Part shown: positions 25,860 through 34,606 of the stretch, piece by piece
Position numbering within the stretch: the first letter of the stretch is position 1
How the letters are laid out: each line of letters starts with the position of its first letter
Origin: Rhodovulum sp. ES.010
Lineage (GTDB): Bacteria; Pseudomonadota; Alphaproteobacteria; Rhodobacterales; Rhodobacteraceae
Direction of reading: 5' to 3'
Length of the DNA stretch: 64,000 bases
Assembly (NCBI RefSeq): GCF_900142935.1
Contig: NZ_FSRS01000001.1
Location: 2,552,001 to 2,616,000, forward strand
Notes under the pieces: model-generated
Told to the model about the DNA's origin: nothing
Database searches by the model: none
The model's input: the letters and a program-made list of their open reading frames with translations, nothing else
Made by a program: the position numbers and the translations under genes

Positions 25860-27788
25860 CTACGCCCGTTTGGCCATGCGATCCGCCGCGCCGAGCACCT
25901 CGACCACCTTCGCCTCGATCTCCGGCGCGTTGAGCCCGGCCACCGCATACATGTCCGCCGGGCTCGCCTGGTCGATGAAGATGTCGGGCAGCACCATCGA
26001 ACGATAGGTGAGCCCGGCGTCGAACACCCCGTTCTCGGCGAGCAATTGCGCGACATGGCTGCCGAAGCCGCCCACCGCGCCCTCCTCGATGGTAATCAGC
26101 GCGGCATGGTCGCGCGCAAGGCCCAGGATCATCTCCTCGTCCAGCGGCTTGGCGAAGCGCGCATCGGCGATCGTCGGCGTGATGCCGCGGGCCTCCAGCG
26201 CCTGCGCGGCCTCGCGCACCTCCTTCAGCCGCGCGCCGAAGTTCAACAGCGCGACCCGCTCGCCCTCCTGCACGATCCGGCCCTTGCCGATTTCCAGCGG
26301 CACGCCCTTCTCGGGCAGGTCCACGCCCACGCCCTCGCCGCGGGGGAAGCGGAAGGCGATGGGGCCCTCGTCATGGGCCACGGCGGTCGCCACCATGTGC
26401 ACCAGTTCCGCCTCGTCGGCGGCGGCCATCACCACGAATCCCGGCAGGTTCGCCAGGAACGCGGTATCGAAAGCGCCCGCATGGGTCGGCCCGTCGGCGC
26501 CGACCAGCCCCGCCCGGTCGATGGCGAAGCGCACCGGCAGGCGCTGGATCGCCACGTCATGCACGATCTGGTCATAGCCGCGCTGCAGGAAGGTGGAATA
26601 GATCGCGCAGAACGGCTTTTGCCCGCCCGCCGCCAGCCCGGCCGAGAAGGTCACCCCGTGCTGTTCGGCAATGCCGACATCGAAACACCGCTCGGGGAAC
26701 CGTTCGGCAAACAGGTTCAGCCCGGTCCCGTCGGGCATCGCCGCGGTCACCGCGCAGACCTTGCGATCCGCCCGGGCCTCGGCGATCAGCGCGTTGGCGA
26801 AGACCTTGGTATAGCTCGGCGCGTTGGCCGGCGTCTTCTTCTGCTCGCCGGTGGCGATGTCGAACTTGGCCACGCCATGCCCGCAATCGGGCGCGTTCTC
26901 GGCCGGGCCGTAGCCCTTGCCCTTCTTCGTGATCGCGTGGATCAGCATCGGCCCCGTCGCGCGCGCCTTGACCGTGCGCAGGATCGGCAAGAGCTGGTCG
27001 AGGTCGTGCCCGTCCACCGGCCCGACATAGGAAAACCCCAGCTCCTCGAACAGCGTGCCGCCCACGGTGACATGCTTGATCAGGTCCTTGGCGCGCTTGG
27101 CGCCCTCCTGGAACGGCGCGGGCAGGAAGTTCACGGCGCCCTTGGCGATGGACTTGAACTCCTGGAACGGCGCGCCGGTATAAAGCCGGTTGAGGTAGTT
27201 CGACATCGCCCCCACCGGCGGCGCGATCGACATCTCGTTGTCGTTCAGGATCACGATCATCCGGGTGCCCAGATGGCCGGCATGGTTCAGCGCCTCATAG
27301 GCCATCCCCGCCGACAGCGCGCCGTCGCCGATCACCGCGATCGCGTCGCCCACGCCCGCCTCGGGCGCGGTGCCCAGGTCGCGCGCGACGGCGTAGCCCA
27401 GCGCCGAGGAAATGGAGGTGGACGAATGCCCCGCCCCGAAGGCGTCGTACTCGCTTTCCTTCATCTTGCAGAAGCCCGACAGCCCGTCCTTCTGCCGAAG
27501 CGTGCGGATGCGGTCGCGCCGCCCGGTCAGGATCTTGTGCGGGTAGCACTGGTGGCTGACGTCCCAGATCAGCCGGTCGCGCGGCGTGTCGAACACGGCG
27601 TGCAACGCCACCGTCAGCTCCACCACGCCCAGCCCCGCGCCCAGGTGGCCGCCGGTTTCGGAGACCGCGGAAACCGTTTCCTGCCGCAGCTCGGTGGCGA
27701 GTTGCTTCAGTTCGGTATCCGACAGGGCTTTGAGGTCGGTCGGGCTGGAAACGCGGTCGAGCAGCGGTGTCTGCGGGCGGTCGGTCAA
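25860..27788 (-). CDS. dxs: 1-deoxy-D-xylulose-5-phosphate synthase
   Basis: Thiamine-diphosphate enzyme joining pyruvate and glyceraldehyde 3-phosphate, the first step of the MEP isoprenoid pathway. The 642-residue transketolase-like protein has [31 protein letters not shown], the ThDP motif starting GDGALSAGM and ending NDNEMSI, and [15 protein letters not shown]. The start is TTG at 27788 with AGGAGG nine bases upstream. It is last in an HDAC-like/xseB/ispA/dxs run. Confidence 0.96.
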   Translation of the reverse strand: MTDRPQTPLLDRVSSPTDLKALSDTELKQLATELRQETVSAVSETGGHLGAGLGVVELTVALHAVFDTPRDRLIWDVSHQCYPHKILTGRRDRIRTLRQKDGLSGFCKMKESEYDAFGAGHSSTSISSALGYAVARDLGTAPEAGVGDAIAVIGDGALSAGMAYEALNHAGHLGTRMIVILNDNEMSIAPPVGAMSNYLNRLYTGAPFQEFKSIAKGAVNFLPAPFQEGAKRAKDLIKHVTVGGTLFEELGFSYVGPVDGHDLDQLLPILRTVKARATGPMLIHAITKKGKGYGPAENAPDCGHGVAKFDIATGEQKKTPANAPSYTKVFANALIAEARADRKVCAVTAAMPDGTGLNLFAERFPERCFDVGIAEQHGVTFSAGLAAGGQKPFCAIYSTFLQRGYDQIVHDVAIQRLPVRFAIDRAGLVGADGPTHAGAFDTAFLANLPGFVVMAAADEAELVHMVATAVAHDEGPIAFRFPRGEGVGVDLPEKGVPLEIGKGRIVQEGERVALLNFGARLKEVREAAQALEARGITPTIADARFAKPLDEEMILGLARDHAALITIEEGAVGGFGSHVAQLLAENGVFDAGLTYRSMVLPDIFIDQASPADMYAVAGLNAPEIEAKVVEVLGAADRMAKRA

Positions 27789-27812
27789 GGTTTCAGCCCT
27801 CCTGGGCGGGTT

Positions 27813-28682
27813 TCAGGTGTCCCGCGCAATAACGAAGCGGGCGGTCTCCCGCAAGATATCGGCCCGCGCGCCGAACGGGGCGAGCGCGTCGCAGGCCTCG
27901 TCCACCAAGGTGCGCGCCCGCGCTTTCGCGCCGTCGAGACCCAGAAGCGACACGAAGGTCGCCTTGCCCGCCTCGGCATCCTTCTGCACGCGCTTGCCGG
28001 TCTTGGCGGCCTCGCCTTCCACATCAAGGATGTCGTCGGCGATCTGGAAGGCCAGGCCCAGCGCGCTCGCATAGGTTGACAAGGGCGCGATCTCGGCCCG
28101 ACCCAGCCGCGCGCCGGCCTCGGCCGACCAGCGGATCAGCGCGCCGGTCTTGTTGGCCTGCAACTCGGTGATCTCGTCCAGCGTCAGCGGCCGCCCGGCG
28201 CTTTCGGCGGCGATATCCTGCGCCTGGCCCAGCACCATCCCGTCGATCCCGCTGGCCCGCGCCAGCGACGACACCAGGTCGATCCGCACGCCCGCGTCCG
28301 GGTGGCAGGCGGGGTCCGACACCAGTTCGAAGGCCAGCGTCTGCAACGCGTCGCCGACCAGGAGCGCCGTGCCCTCGTCCCATTTCACATGCACCGTGGG
28401 CTGGCCCCGGCGCAGGTCGTCGTCGTCCATGCAGGGCATGTCGTCATGCACGAGGCTGTAGGCATGCACCGCCTCGATGGCCGCCGCCGCATGCACCGCG
28501 TCATCCGCCGGCACCCCGTAAAGCGCCGCGCCCTCGATCACCAGGAACCCGCGCAGCCGCTTGCCGCCCGACACCGCATAGCGCATCGCCCGCGTCACCG
28601 GCTGGTCGGCCCGGTCGGCCAGCGCCGCGATCAGCCGGGCCTCGATCAGCGTCGCGGCGTCCTTCAGCTGCGACTGGAACAT
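27813..28682 (-). CDS. ispA: Polyprenyl (geranyl/farnesyl) diphosphate synthase
   Basis: Condenses isopentenyl diphosphate with allylic diphosphates to geranyl or farnesyl diphosphate. The 289-residue protein has the first aspartate-rich motif (DDMPCMDDDDLRRG), the second (FQIADDILD) and the family GGKRLRGFLV. The ATG at 28682 is one base past the xseB stop; longer starts would lie inside xseB. Chain length is predicted from similarity to IspA-like enzymes. Confidence 0.92.
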   Translation of the reverse strand: MFQSQLKDAATLIEARLIAALADRADQPVTRAMRYAVSGGKRLRGFLVIEGAALYGVPADDAVHAAAAIEAVHAYSLVHDDMPCMDDDDLRRGQPTVHVKWDEGTALLVGDALQTLAFELVSDPACHPDAGVRIDLVSSLARASGIDGMVLGQAQDIAAESAGRPLTLDEITELQANKTGALIRWSAEAGARLGRAEIAPLSTYASALGLAFQIADDILDVEGEAAKTGKRVQKDAEAGKATFVSLLGLDGAKARARTLVDEACDALAPFGARADILRETARFVIARDT

Positions 28683-28683
28683 C

Positions 28684-28926
28684 TCACATCCCCTCGACGG
28701 GGGTGGTGCCCGTGGCGTTGCCCTCGGCATCGGCCGTGATCTGGGCGACCTTTTCCTCGGCGGCCTTCAGTTTCTTCTCGCAGTGCCGTTTCAGCTCCGC
28801 CGCGTGTTCCGACAGCTTGATCGAGTCCTCCAGCGGCACGTCGCCCTGTTCCAGCGCGGCCACCGCGTCCTCCAGCGCCTTCATCGCCTCTTCGAACGTC
28901 ATCTCGGACACCGGCTTGTCGCTCAT
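28684..28926 (-). CDS. xseB: Exodeoxyribonuclease VII small subunit
   Basis: An 80-residue helical protein with FEEAMKALEDAVAALEQGDVPLEDSIKL, the signature of XseB, which pairs with XseA in a single-strand DNA exonuclease. It overlaps the HDAC-like gene by ATGA and precedes ispA, the arrangement found in many proteobacteria (xseB-ispA-dxs). Confidence 0.93.
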   Translation of the reverse strand: MSDKPVSEMTFEEAMKALEDAVAALEQGDVPLEDSIKLSEHAAELKRHCEKKLKAAEEKVAQITADAEGNATGTTPVEGM

Positions 28927-29858
28927 GCTCCCCGCTCCATCAGCACCCGCACATGGGCCGCCACACAGGCGCCCAGCGCATCCAGATCATAGCCACCCTC
29001 CAGTGTCGAGACCATCCGGCCGCCGCAATGCGCGTCCGCGATGTCGCAGAGCCGTTCGGTCACCCAGGCGAAATCCTCCACGCCCAGGTCGAGCTGCGCC
29101 AGCGGGTCGGCGCGGTGCGCATCGAACCCGGCCGACACCAGGACAAGGTCCGGCGCGAACGCGTCGAGCCGGGGCAGCACCTGTCGTTCGATTTCAGCGC
29201 GAAACCGGGCCCCGTCGGCATGGGGCGGCAACGGCACGTTCAGCACGTTGTCATGGGCGCCGCGTTCTTCCGGCGCGCCGGTGAACGGCCAAAGCGGCAT
29301 CTGGTGGCTCGACACGAACAGCGCGCGCGGCTCGTCCCACAGGATGTCCTGGGTGCCGTTGCCGTGATGCACGTCGAAATCCACCACCGCGACGCGGGTC
29401 AGCCCGTGGTGGTCCAGCGCATGTTTCGCCGCGATCGCGGCATTGGAAAACAGGCAGAACCCCATCGCGCGGGTCGCCTCGGCGTGGTGGCCGGGCGGGC
29501 GGATCGCGCAAAAGGCGTTTCGCACCTCCCCCGCCTGCAACATGTCGACGGCGTGCAGATTGGCGCCCAGCCCGCGCAGGATCGCCTCCAGCGAGCCCGG
29601 CGAAAGGTAGGTATCGGGGTCGAGCTGCGCCCAGCCCGAGGCCGGGATCGCCGCCTTCACCGCGTCGAGATAGCCCCGGCCGTGGCCGCGCAGCACGTCC
29701 GCGTCGCCGGCCAAAGGCGCCTCTTCGCGCACCAGCAGCGTGAACTCGGGCGCGGTCAGCGCCTCGTTCACCGCCTCGATCCGGGCCACCCGCTCGGGAT
29801 GCCCCGGCGGGGTGACATGGCCGAGGCTCGCCGAATGAGAGATCAGCGCCGTGGTCAT
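28923..29858 (-). CDS. Histone deacetylase / acetylpolyamine amidohydrolase family protein
   Basis: A 311-residue zinc-dependent deacetylase-like protein. It shows RPPGHHAEATRAMGFCLFSNAAIAA (the His-His pair), VVDFDVHHGNGTQDI (metal-binding Asp and His), LVSAGFDAHRADPL (second Asp) and LEGGYDLDALG. Bacterial members deacetylate polyamines or other small amides; the true substrate is unknown. It overlaps xseB and is co-transcribed with isoprenoid genes. Confidence 0.88.
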   Translation of the reverse strand: MTTALISHSASLGHVTPPGHPERVARIEAVNEALTAPEFTLLVREEAPLAGDADVLRGHGRGYLDAVKAAIPASGWAQLDPDTYLSPGSLEAILRGLGANLHAVDMLQAGEVRNAFCAIRPPGHHAEATRAMGFCLFSNAAIAAKHALDHHGLTRVAVVDFDVHHGNGTQDILWDEPRALFVSSHQMPLWPFTGAPEERGAHDNVLNVPLPPHADGARFRAEIERQVLPRLDAFAPDLVLVSAGFDAHRADPLAQLDLGVEDFAWVTERLCDIADAHCGGRMVSTLEGGYDLDALGACVAAHVRVLMERGA

Positions 29859-29896
29859 GGGGGGAGGCTAGGGGGGCGCCGCCCGCGCGGCAAGGC

Positions 29897-30601
29897 TCAA
29901 TCCGGCGCCAGCATGTAGCCCGAGCCGCGCACCGTCTGCAGGTAGCGTGGCTGTTTCGGATCGAGTTCCAGCTTGCGCCGCAGCCGGGTGATCTGGACGT
30001 CCACCGCGCGTTCCTGCGCCTGCCCGCCGTCGCGCCCCAGCTCTTCCACCAGCCGCGTGCGGCTGACCGCCTCGCCGGGACAGGCCGAGAAGATGCGCAT
30101 CAGCTGCGCCTCGGTCGCGGTCAGGCGCACCCGCTCCTCCCCCTGCCACAGCTCGCCGCGCGAGACGTCGTAGCGCACCGGGCCGAGATGCAGCACCTTG
30201 GGCAGGTCGATCGCCTCGGTCACGACCGGCACCCGCCGCAGGATGGCGTTGATTCGCAGCAGCAGTTCCTTCGGCTCGAAGGGTTTGGGCAGGTAGTCGT
30301 CGGCCCCCGCCTCCAGCCCCGCGATCCGGTCCGAGGTCTCGCCCCGCGCCGTCAGCAGCAGGATCGGCGTGGCGCAGTGTTGCCGGAACGCCCGCGCAAA
30401 CGCGATGCCGTCCTCCCCCGGCATCATCACGTCCAGCACGATCAGGTCGAACTCCAGCCCCGCCAGCAGCTTGCGCGCATGCGCGGCGTCGCGCGCGGCG
30501 CTGACCCAGAAGCCCTGGCGCACCAGGAACTTGCGCAGCAGCTCGCGGATGCGCGCGTCGTCGTCCACGATCAGCAGGTGAAGGTCGGCCTCGCCGTTCA
30601 T
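29897..30601 (-). CDS. petR: OmpR-type response regulator PetR
   Basis: A 234-residue regulator. The receiver domain carries the acidic pocket IVDDD, phospho-acceptor Asp57 in LIVLDVMMPG and Lys106 in DYLPKPFEP. A winged-helix output domain starts at about residue 140 and ends in YLQTVRGSGYMLAPD. Its pairing with a MarR gene upstream (ATGA overlap) matches petP-petR of Rhodobacter capsulatus. There petR, next to the bc1 operon, was reported to be needed for photosynthetic and respiratory growth. Here the pair lies about 13 kb from petABC. No histidine kinase is adjacent. Confidence 0.85.
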   Translation of the reverse strand: MNGEADLHLLIVDDDARIRELLRKFLVRQGFWVSAARDAAHARKLLAGLEFDLIVLDVMMPGEDGIAFARAFRQHCATPILLLTARGETSDRIAGLEAGADDYLPKPFEPKELLLRINAILRRVPVVTEAIDLPKVLHLGPVRYDVSRGELWQGEERVRLTATEAQLMRIFSACPGEAVSRTRLVEELGRDGGQAQERAVDVQITRLRRKLELDPKQPRYLQTVRGSGYMLAPD

Positions 30602-31113
30602 TTGCCGCCATCCGCCAGCCGATGGAAATGCCGCCGCATCTCGGGGTCCATCATCGCCTCCAGTACCTGGCGAAACCCCGCCACCGCCGTCGGCCCCGCC
30701 GCACGGTAAGCCGCGCGCATCCGCTCGCGCTGGGCGTCCGACAATTGCTGCTCCAGCGCCTCGCCCGTCTCGGTCAGGTACAGGTGCCGCTCGCGCTTGT
30801 CGCGGTGGCCCACCCGGCTTTCCACCAGCCCGTCCTCGATCAGCGCGCGCAGCACCCGGTTCAGCGACTGCTTCGTGACGCCGAGGATGCCCAGCAGGTT
30901 GTTGACCGTCGTCCCCGGCGCGCGGTGGATGAAATGGATCGCCCGGTGATGCGCCCGGCCATAGCCGTGCTCTTCCAGGATGCGGTCGGGATCGGCGGTG
31001 AACCCGCGATAGGCGAAGAACATCGCCTCGATCCCCTTCCGCAACTGCTCGTCGGTCAGGAACAGCAGACTCTCGCCGCTCTTCTGCGTGACCGCGGATG
31101 CGCCCTGGGCCAT
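30598..31113 (-). CDS. petP: MarR-family transcriptional regulator PetP
   Basis: A 171-residue winged-helix protein with HFIHRAPGTTVNNLLGILGVTKQSLNRVLRALIEDGLVESR, the MarR DNA-binding unit, followed by [25 protein letters not shown] precedes the ATG. It is divergent from ilvE and sits in front of petR. The ligand is unknown. The name follows the R. capsulatus petP-petR pair. Confidence 0.82.
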   Translation of the reverse strand: MAQGASAVTQKSGESLLFLTDEQLRKGIEAMFFAYRGFTADPDRILEEHGYGRAHHRAIHFIHRAPGTTVNNLLGILGVTKQSLNRVLRALIEDGLVESRVGHRDKRERHLYLTETGEALEQQLSDAQRERMRAAYRAAGPTAVAGFRQVLEAMMDPEMRRHFHRLADGGK

Positions 31114-31298
31114 GCCGCCCTCCCCTAGGTTTCACCCCTGACCAATTCCCGGCGATCTTATGTCAGCCTTGTTGACTTTCCAAGACTCAACTGCTAGCGA
31201 ACCGTGAATTTGGCGCAACATTATGCCCGATGCGGACCTAATTCGCGCAACATTCGCAAAGCCAACCGCCCCCGAGGGGCAAGACGAAGGGAAAGGCC

Positions 31299-32165
31299 AT
31301 GTCTGGCTACGACGACCGCGACGGCTTCATCTGGATGGACGGGAAACTGGTGCCCTGGCGCGAGGCCAACGTGCACATCCTGACCCACGCGATGCACTAC
31401 GCCTCGTCGGTATTCGAGGGCGAGCGGGCCTATGGCGGCACCATCTTCAAGTCGCGCGACCATTCCGAGCGGCTTAAGCGCTCCGCCGACCTGATCGATT
31501 TCGAGATCCCCTGGACGGTCGACCAGATCGAGGCCGCCAAGGCCGAGGTGATGCAGGCCAACGGCCTGACCGATGCCTATGTCCGCGCCGTCGCCTGGCG
31601 CGGCGCGGGCGAGGACATGGGCGTCGCCAGCGCCCGCAACCCCGTGCGCACCGCCATCGCGGTCTGGGAATGGGGCGCCTATTACGGCGACGCCAAGCTG
31701 AAGGGCGCCAAGCTGGACGTTTCCAAGTGGAAGCGCCCCAGCCCCGAGACCGCGCCCAGCCAGGCCAAGGCCGCCGGGCTCTACATGATCTGCACCATGT
31801 CCAAGCACACCGCCGAGGCGAAGGGCTGTTCCGACGCGATGATGTTCGACTATCGCGGCTACGTGGCCGAGGCGACGGGCGCCAACATCTTCTTCGTGAA
31901 GGATGGCGAGGTCCACACGCCGAAACCCGACTGCTTCCTCAACGGGATCACCCGCCAGACCGTGATCGGCCTGTTGGAGGACCGCCAGATCAAGGTGCAT
32001 GAACGCCATATCGAGCCCGCCGAACTCGAAGGCTTCCAGCAATGCTGGCTGACCGGCACCGCCGCCGAGGTCACGCCCGTCGGCCAGATCGGCGACTACG
32101 CTTTCGAGGTGGGCAGCCTCGCCCGTGAAATGGTCGACAGCTACGAGAAACTGGTGCGCGCCTGA
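31299..32165 (+). CDS. ilvE: Branched-chain amino acid aminotransferase
   Basis: PLP enzyme for the last step of leucine, isoleucine and valine synthesis and the first step of their breakdown. The 288-residue class IV aminotransferase has HAMHYASSVFEGERAYGG and the PLP lysine in SQAKAAGLY. YVAEATGANIFF, NGITRQTVIGL and CWLTGTAAEVTPV follow. GAAGGGAAAGG precedes the ATG. Single gene, divergent from petP-petR. Confidence 0.93.
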   Translation: MSGYDDRDGFIWMDGKLVPWREANVHILTHAMHYASSVFEGERAYGGTIFKSRDHSERLKRSADLIDFEIPWTVDQIEAAKAEVMQANGLTDAYVRAVAWRGAGEDMGVASARNPVRTAIAVWEWGAYYGDAKLKGAKLDVSKWKRPSPETAPSQAKAAGLYMICTMSKHTAEAKGCSDAMMFDYRGYVAEATGANIFFVKDGEVHTPKPDCFLNGITRQTVIGLLEDRQIKVHERHIEPAELEGFQQCWLTGTAAEVTPVGQIGDYAFEVGSLAREMVDSYEKLVRA

Positions 32166-32376
32166 GTTCTGACGGTCCATGGCGACCGCCCCGCCTGAGG
32201 CCGGGTCCGACACGCGTGCAGGCGGGCGTCCCCGCGGTGCCCGCCCTGCCTGTCGAAAAGGCCAATCGCAACGCGCGCGCTTTGCTGTTAAGAATTGGCT
32301 GTGCCTTTGCACGTGAGCACGGGAGGGTGGGGAAGCCCTGACCGTGGTAATTGTTATTATTTGGGGAAGACCTGAT

Positions 32377-33003
32377 ATGCGTAAACACCTCATGGCAACA
32401 GCCGCCGTCGGCTGCATGGCCGCCAGCAGCGCGTCTGCGGCCACTCTGAACGGCGAGTTCTGGGATGTCGCGGCCAATACGATCGCCAGCATCGACCAGG
32501 CAATCGCCCAAGTGGACGGCGGCACCGACCCGATCACGGCAAGCTTCACGTCGACCGCAATCAACTACGGCGACGGTCCCGGCTGGTCCATCGGATCGCT
32601 CTCCGCTTTCCTGAATGCCGACGCCGGGTCCATCGTGGGAACCGACCCGTCCCTCATCCAGGAATCGGTGTTCCGCCTGACCGGCCAGGTGGCTCTCGAT
32701 GACGGCGACCGGATCGACGTGACGTCCGACGACGGTTTCCGCCTGATCATCGACGGCAGCACCGTCAGCGAGTTCACCGGCCTGCGCGGTCCGAACAATA
32801 CCACGTCGGCACTCTGGGGCGGCGGCAGCGGCGTGTTCGAGGCGACGTTGTGGTATTTCGAAGGAAACATCTCGCAGGCGCAACTGATCTCGAACCTCGG
32901 AGACTACGCGGTCGAACCGGTGCCGGGTCCGGCGGCGGGTCTGCTGCTGCTGACGGGGCTGGGCGGCATGACCGCGCTGCGTCGCCGCCGCAAGGCGGCC
33001 TGA
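32377..33003 (+). CDS. PA14-like surface protein with VPLPA-CTERM-type sorting tail
   Basis: A 208-residue exported protein. The signal peptide ends near ASSASA (residue 21). The middle (about 115-175) has SDDGFRLIIDG and LWYFEG, reminiscent of a PA14-type beta domain. The C-terminus has the three-part sorting signal of exosortase targets: motif VPGPAAG, a hydrophobic stretch LLLLTGLGGM, then RRRRKAA. VPLPA is usual in this clade; here it reads VPGPA. The start ATG at 32377 has GGGGAAG upstream. No exosortase gene is in the window. A cell-surface role is expected; function unknown. Confidence 0.72.
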   Translation: MRKHLMATAAVGCMAASSASAATLNGEFWDVAANTIASIDQAIAQVDGGTDPITASFTSTAINYGDGPGWSIGSLSAFLNADAGSIVGTDPSLIQESVFRLTGQVALDDGDRIDVTSDDGFRLIIDGSTVSEFTGLRGPNNTTSALWGGGSGVFEATLWYFEGNISQAQLISNLGDYAVEPVPGPAAGLLLLTGLGGMTALRRRRKAA

Positions 33004-33023
33004 CAGGGCCCATCGCACGGCAG

Positions 33024-33052
33024 GGGGCTGCGCCGCGGCGCAGCCCCTTTTC
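33024..33052 (+). terminator. Rho-independent terminator after the VPLPA-CTERM-like gene
   Basis: A 24-base perfect palindrome (GGGGCTGCGCC / GGCGCAGCCCC) followed by TTTTCTTTT, 20 bases after the stop. Confidence 0.87.
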
Positions 33053-33139
33053 TTTTGTCCTGCGCCCACCGCCCGGCCCTTGCGCTCGCCCGGTCGACGC
33101 TTAATCTCGCCCCCGATCAACGAAGGGCAGGGCCCACCG

Positions 33140-34606
33140 ATGACCAAGGACACCCGGACGGTGCCGGCCGGTCCCCCCATCTCCGAACGCGCCGCCAACA
33201 CCGCCCCCGACAAACGCGCCCCCTCGCTCGCCGCAGCGCTCCGGGCCACCGGCCTCCGCGACGGCGCCACTGTCAGCTTTCACCACCACCTGCGGAACGG
33301 CGACGCGCTCCTGAACCTGGCGATGGACCGGATTGCCGCGCTGGGGGTCGGAGACCTTCACCTCGCGCCCTCGTCGCTCTTCCCGGTCCACGCGCCGCTG
33401 GCCGATCACATCCGGCGCGGCACCGTCACCCGGCTCTCCACGGCCTATGTGTCCGGTCCCGTGGCGCAGGCCCTGGCCGAGGGCGCGCTGCAGACCCCGG
33501 CCGCGCTGCAAACCCATGGCGGCCGCGCCCGCGCGATCGAGGCGGGCGAGTTGCCCATCGACCTCGCCATCGTCGCCGCGCCGATGGCGGACGCCCAAGG
33601 GAACCTGACCGGCGCCCACGGCCCCGCGGCCTGCGGCCCGCTCGGCTACCCGATGGTCGATGTCGCCCGCGCGCGCCACGTGATCGCCGTCACCGACTGC
33701 CTGTCGGACAGGCCGCTGACCGAGCCCGAAATCCCCGGCGGCCGCGTCGACCAGGTCGTGACCGTCCCGCGCCTCGGCGATGCGGGCCAGATCGTCTCGG
33801 GCACCACGCGGCCCACCGAGAAACCGCAGGCGCTGCAGATCGCGACCCTCGCCGCCCGCGTCATCGCCGAATCCGGCCTGCTGACCGACGGCTTTTCCTT
33901 CCAGACCGGGGCGGGCGGCATCTCGCTCGCCGCGGCCCGCGACCTCGGCCACATCATGGCCGAGCGCGGCGTCACCGGCAGCTTCGCGTCGGGGGGCATC
34001 ACCGGCACCCTGGTCGATCTCTTCCGCGCCGGCCTCTTCGCCGAGCTTCTCGACGTGCAGTGCTTCGACCTCGCGGCCGTCGCCTCGTTCCGCGAGGACG
34101 CGGCCCACCGCGCGATCTCGGCCAGCGCATACGCCAATCCCCGGCACCGCGACCCGGTCGCGCACCGGCTCGACGCGGTGATCCTCGGCGCGGCCGAGGT
34201 CGATCTCGACTTCAACGTGAACGTGACGCTGGGGGCGGACGGGGTGATCCTCGGCGGCTCGGGCGGCCATGCCGACACCGCGGCGGGCGCGAAACTGACC
34301 GTGATCACCACCGCGCTCACCGCCCGCGGAACCCCCAAGATCGTGCCGCGCGTCGCCTGCGTCACGACGCCCGGCGCGACCGTCGATGTCGTCGTCACCG
34401 AGGCCGGCATCGCCGTGAACCCCCGCGCCGCGGCGCTGGCGGACCGCCTGCGGCACGCGGGCCTGCCGCTCGTGGCCATGGCCGACCTGATGCGGGCCGC
34501 GGGCGGCGAAAACAGACCCTGTTCCGGCCCGAAAGGCCCCGTCGTCGCCGTCTCGGAATATCGCGACGGGCGGGTGACGGACGTGATCCACGCCCCTGCG
34601 CCCTAG
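33140..34606 (+). CDS. citF: Citrate lyase alpha subunit (CitF) homologue, without citD/citE nearby
   Basis: A 488-residue protein matching the citrate:acetyl-ACP transferase subunit of citrate lyase, with FHHHLRNGDALLNL, LAPSSLFPVHAPL, THGGRARAIE, ACGPLGYPM, FQTGAGGISLA and SGGHADTAAGAKL. The usual complex also needs CitE (lyase), CitD (acyl carrier) and CitC/G/X. None is seen within 30 kb on either side, so it may act as a CoA/ACP transferase on another substrate. The ATG at 33140 has AGGGCAGGG upstream. Confidence 0.85.
   Translation: MTKDTRTVPAGPPISERAANTAPDKRAPSLAAALRATGLRDGATVSFHHHLRNGDALLNLAMDRIAALGVGDLHLAPSSLFPVHAPLADHIRRGTVTRLSTAYVSGPVAQALAEGALQTPAALQTHGGRARAIEAGELPIDLAIVAAPMADAQGNLTGAHGPAACGPLGYPMVDVARARHVIAVTDCLSDRPLTEPEIPGGRVDQVVTVPRLGDAGQIVSGTTRPTEKPQALQIATLAARVIAESGLLTDGFSFQTGAGGISLAAARDLGHIMAERGVTGSFASGGITGTLVDLFRAGLFAELLDVQCFDLAAVASFREDAAHRAISASAYANPRHRDPVAHRLDAVILGAAEVDLDFNVNVTLGADGVILGGSGGHADTAAGAKLTVITTALTARGTPKIVPRVACVTTPGATVDVVVTEAGIAVNPRAAALADRLRHAGLPLVAMADLMRAAGGENRPCSGPKGPVVAVSEYRDGRVTDVIHAPAP

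Noticed and set aside
32207..32252. Inverted repeat after ilvE as a terminator
   Set aside because: The arms (GGCGGGC/GCCCGCC) pair but a bulge and the lack of a T-run make termination unsupported.
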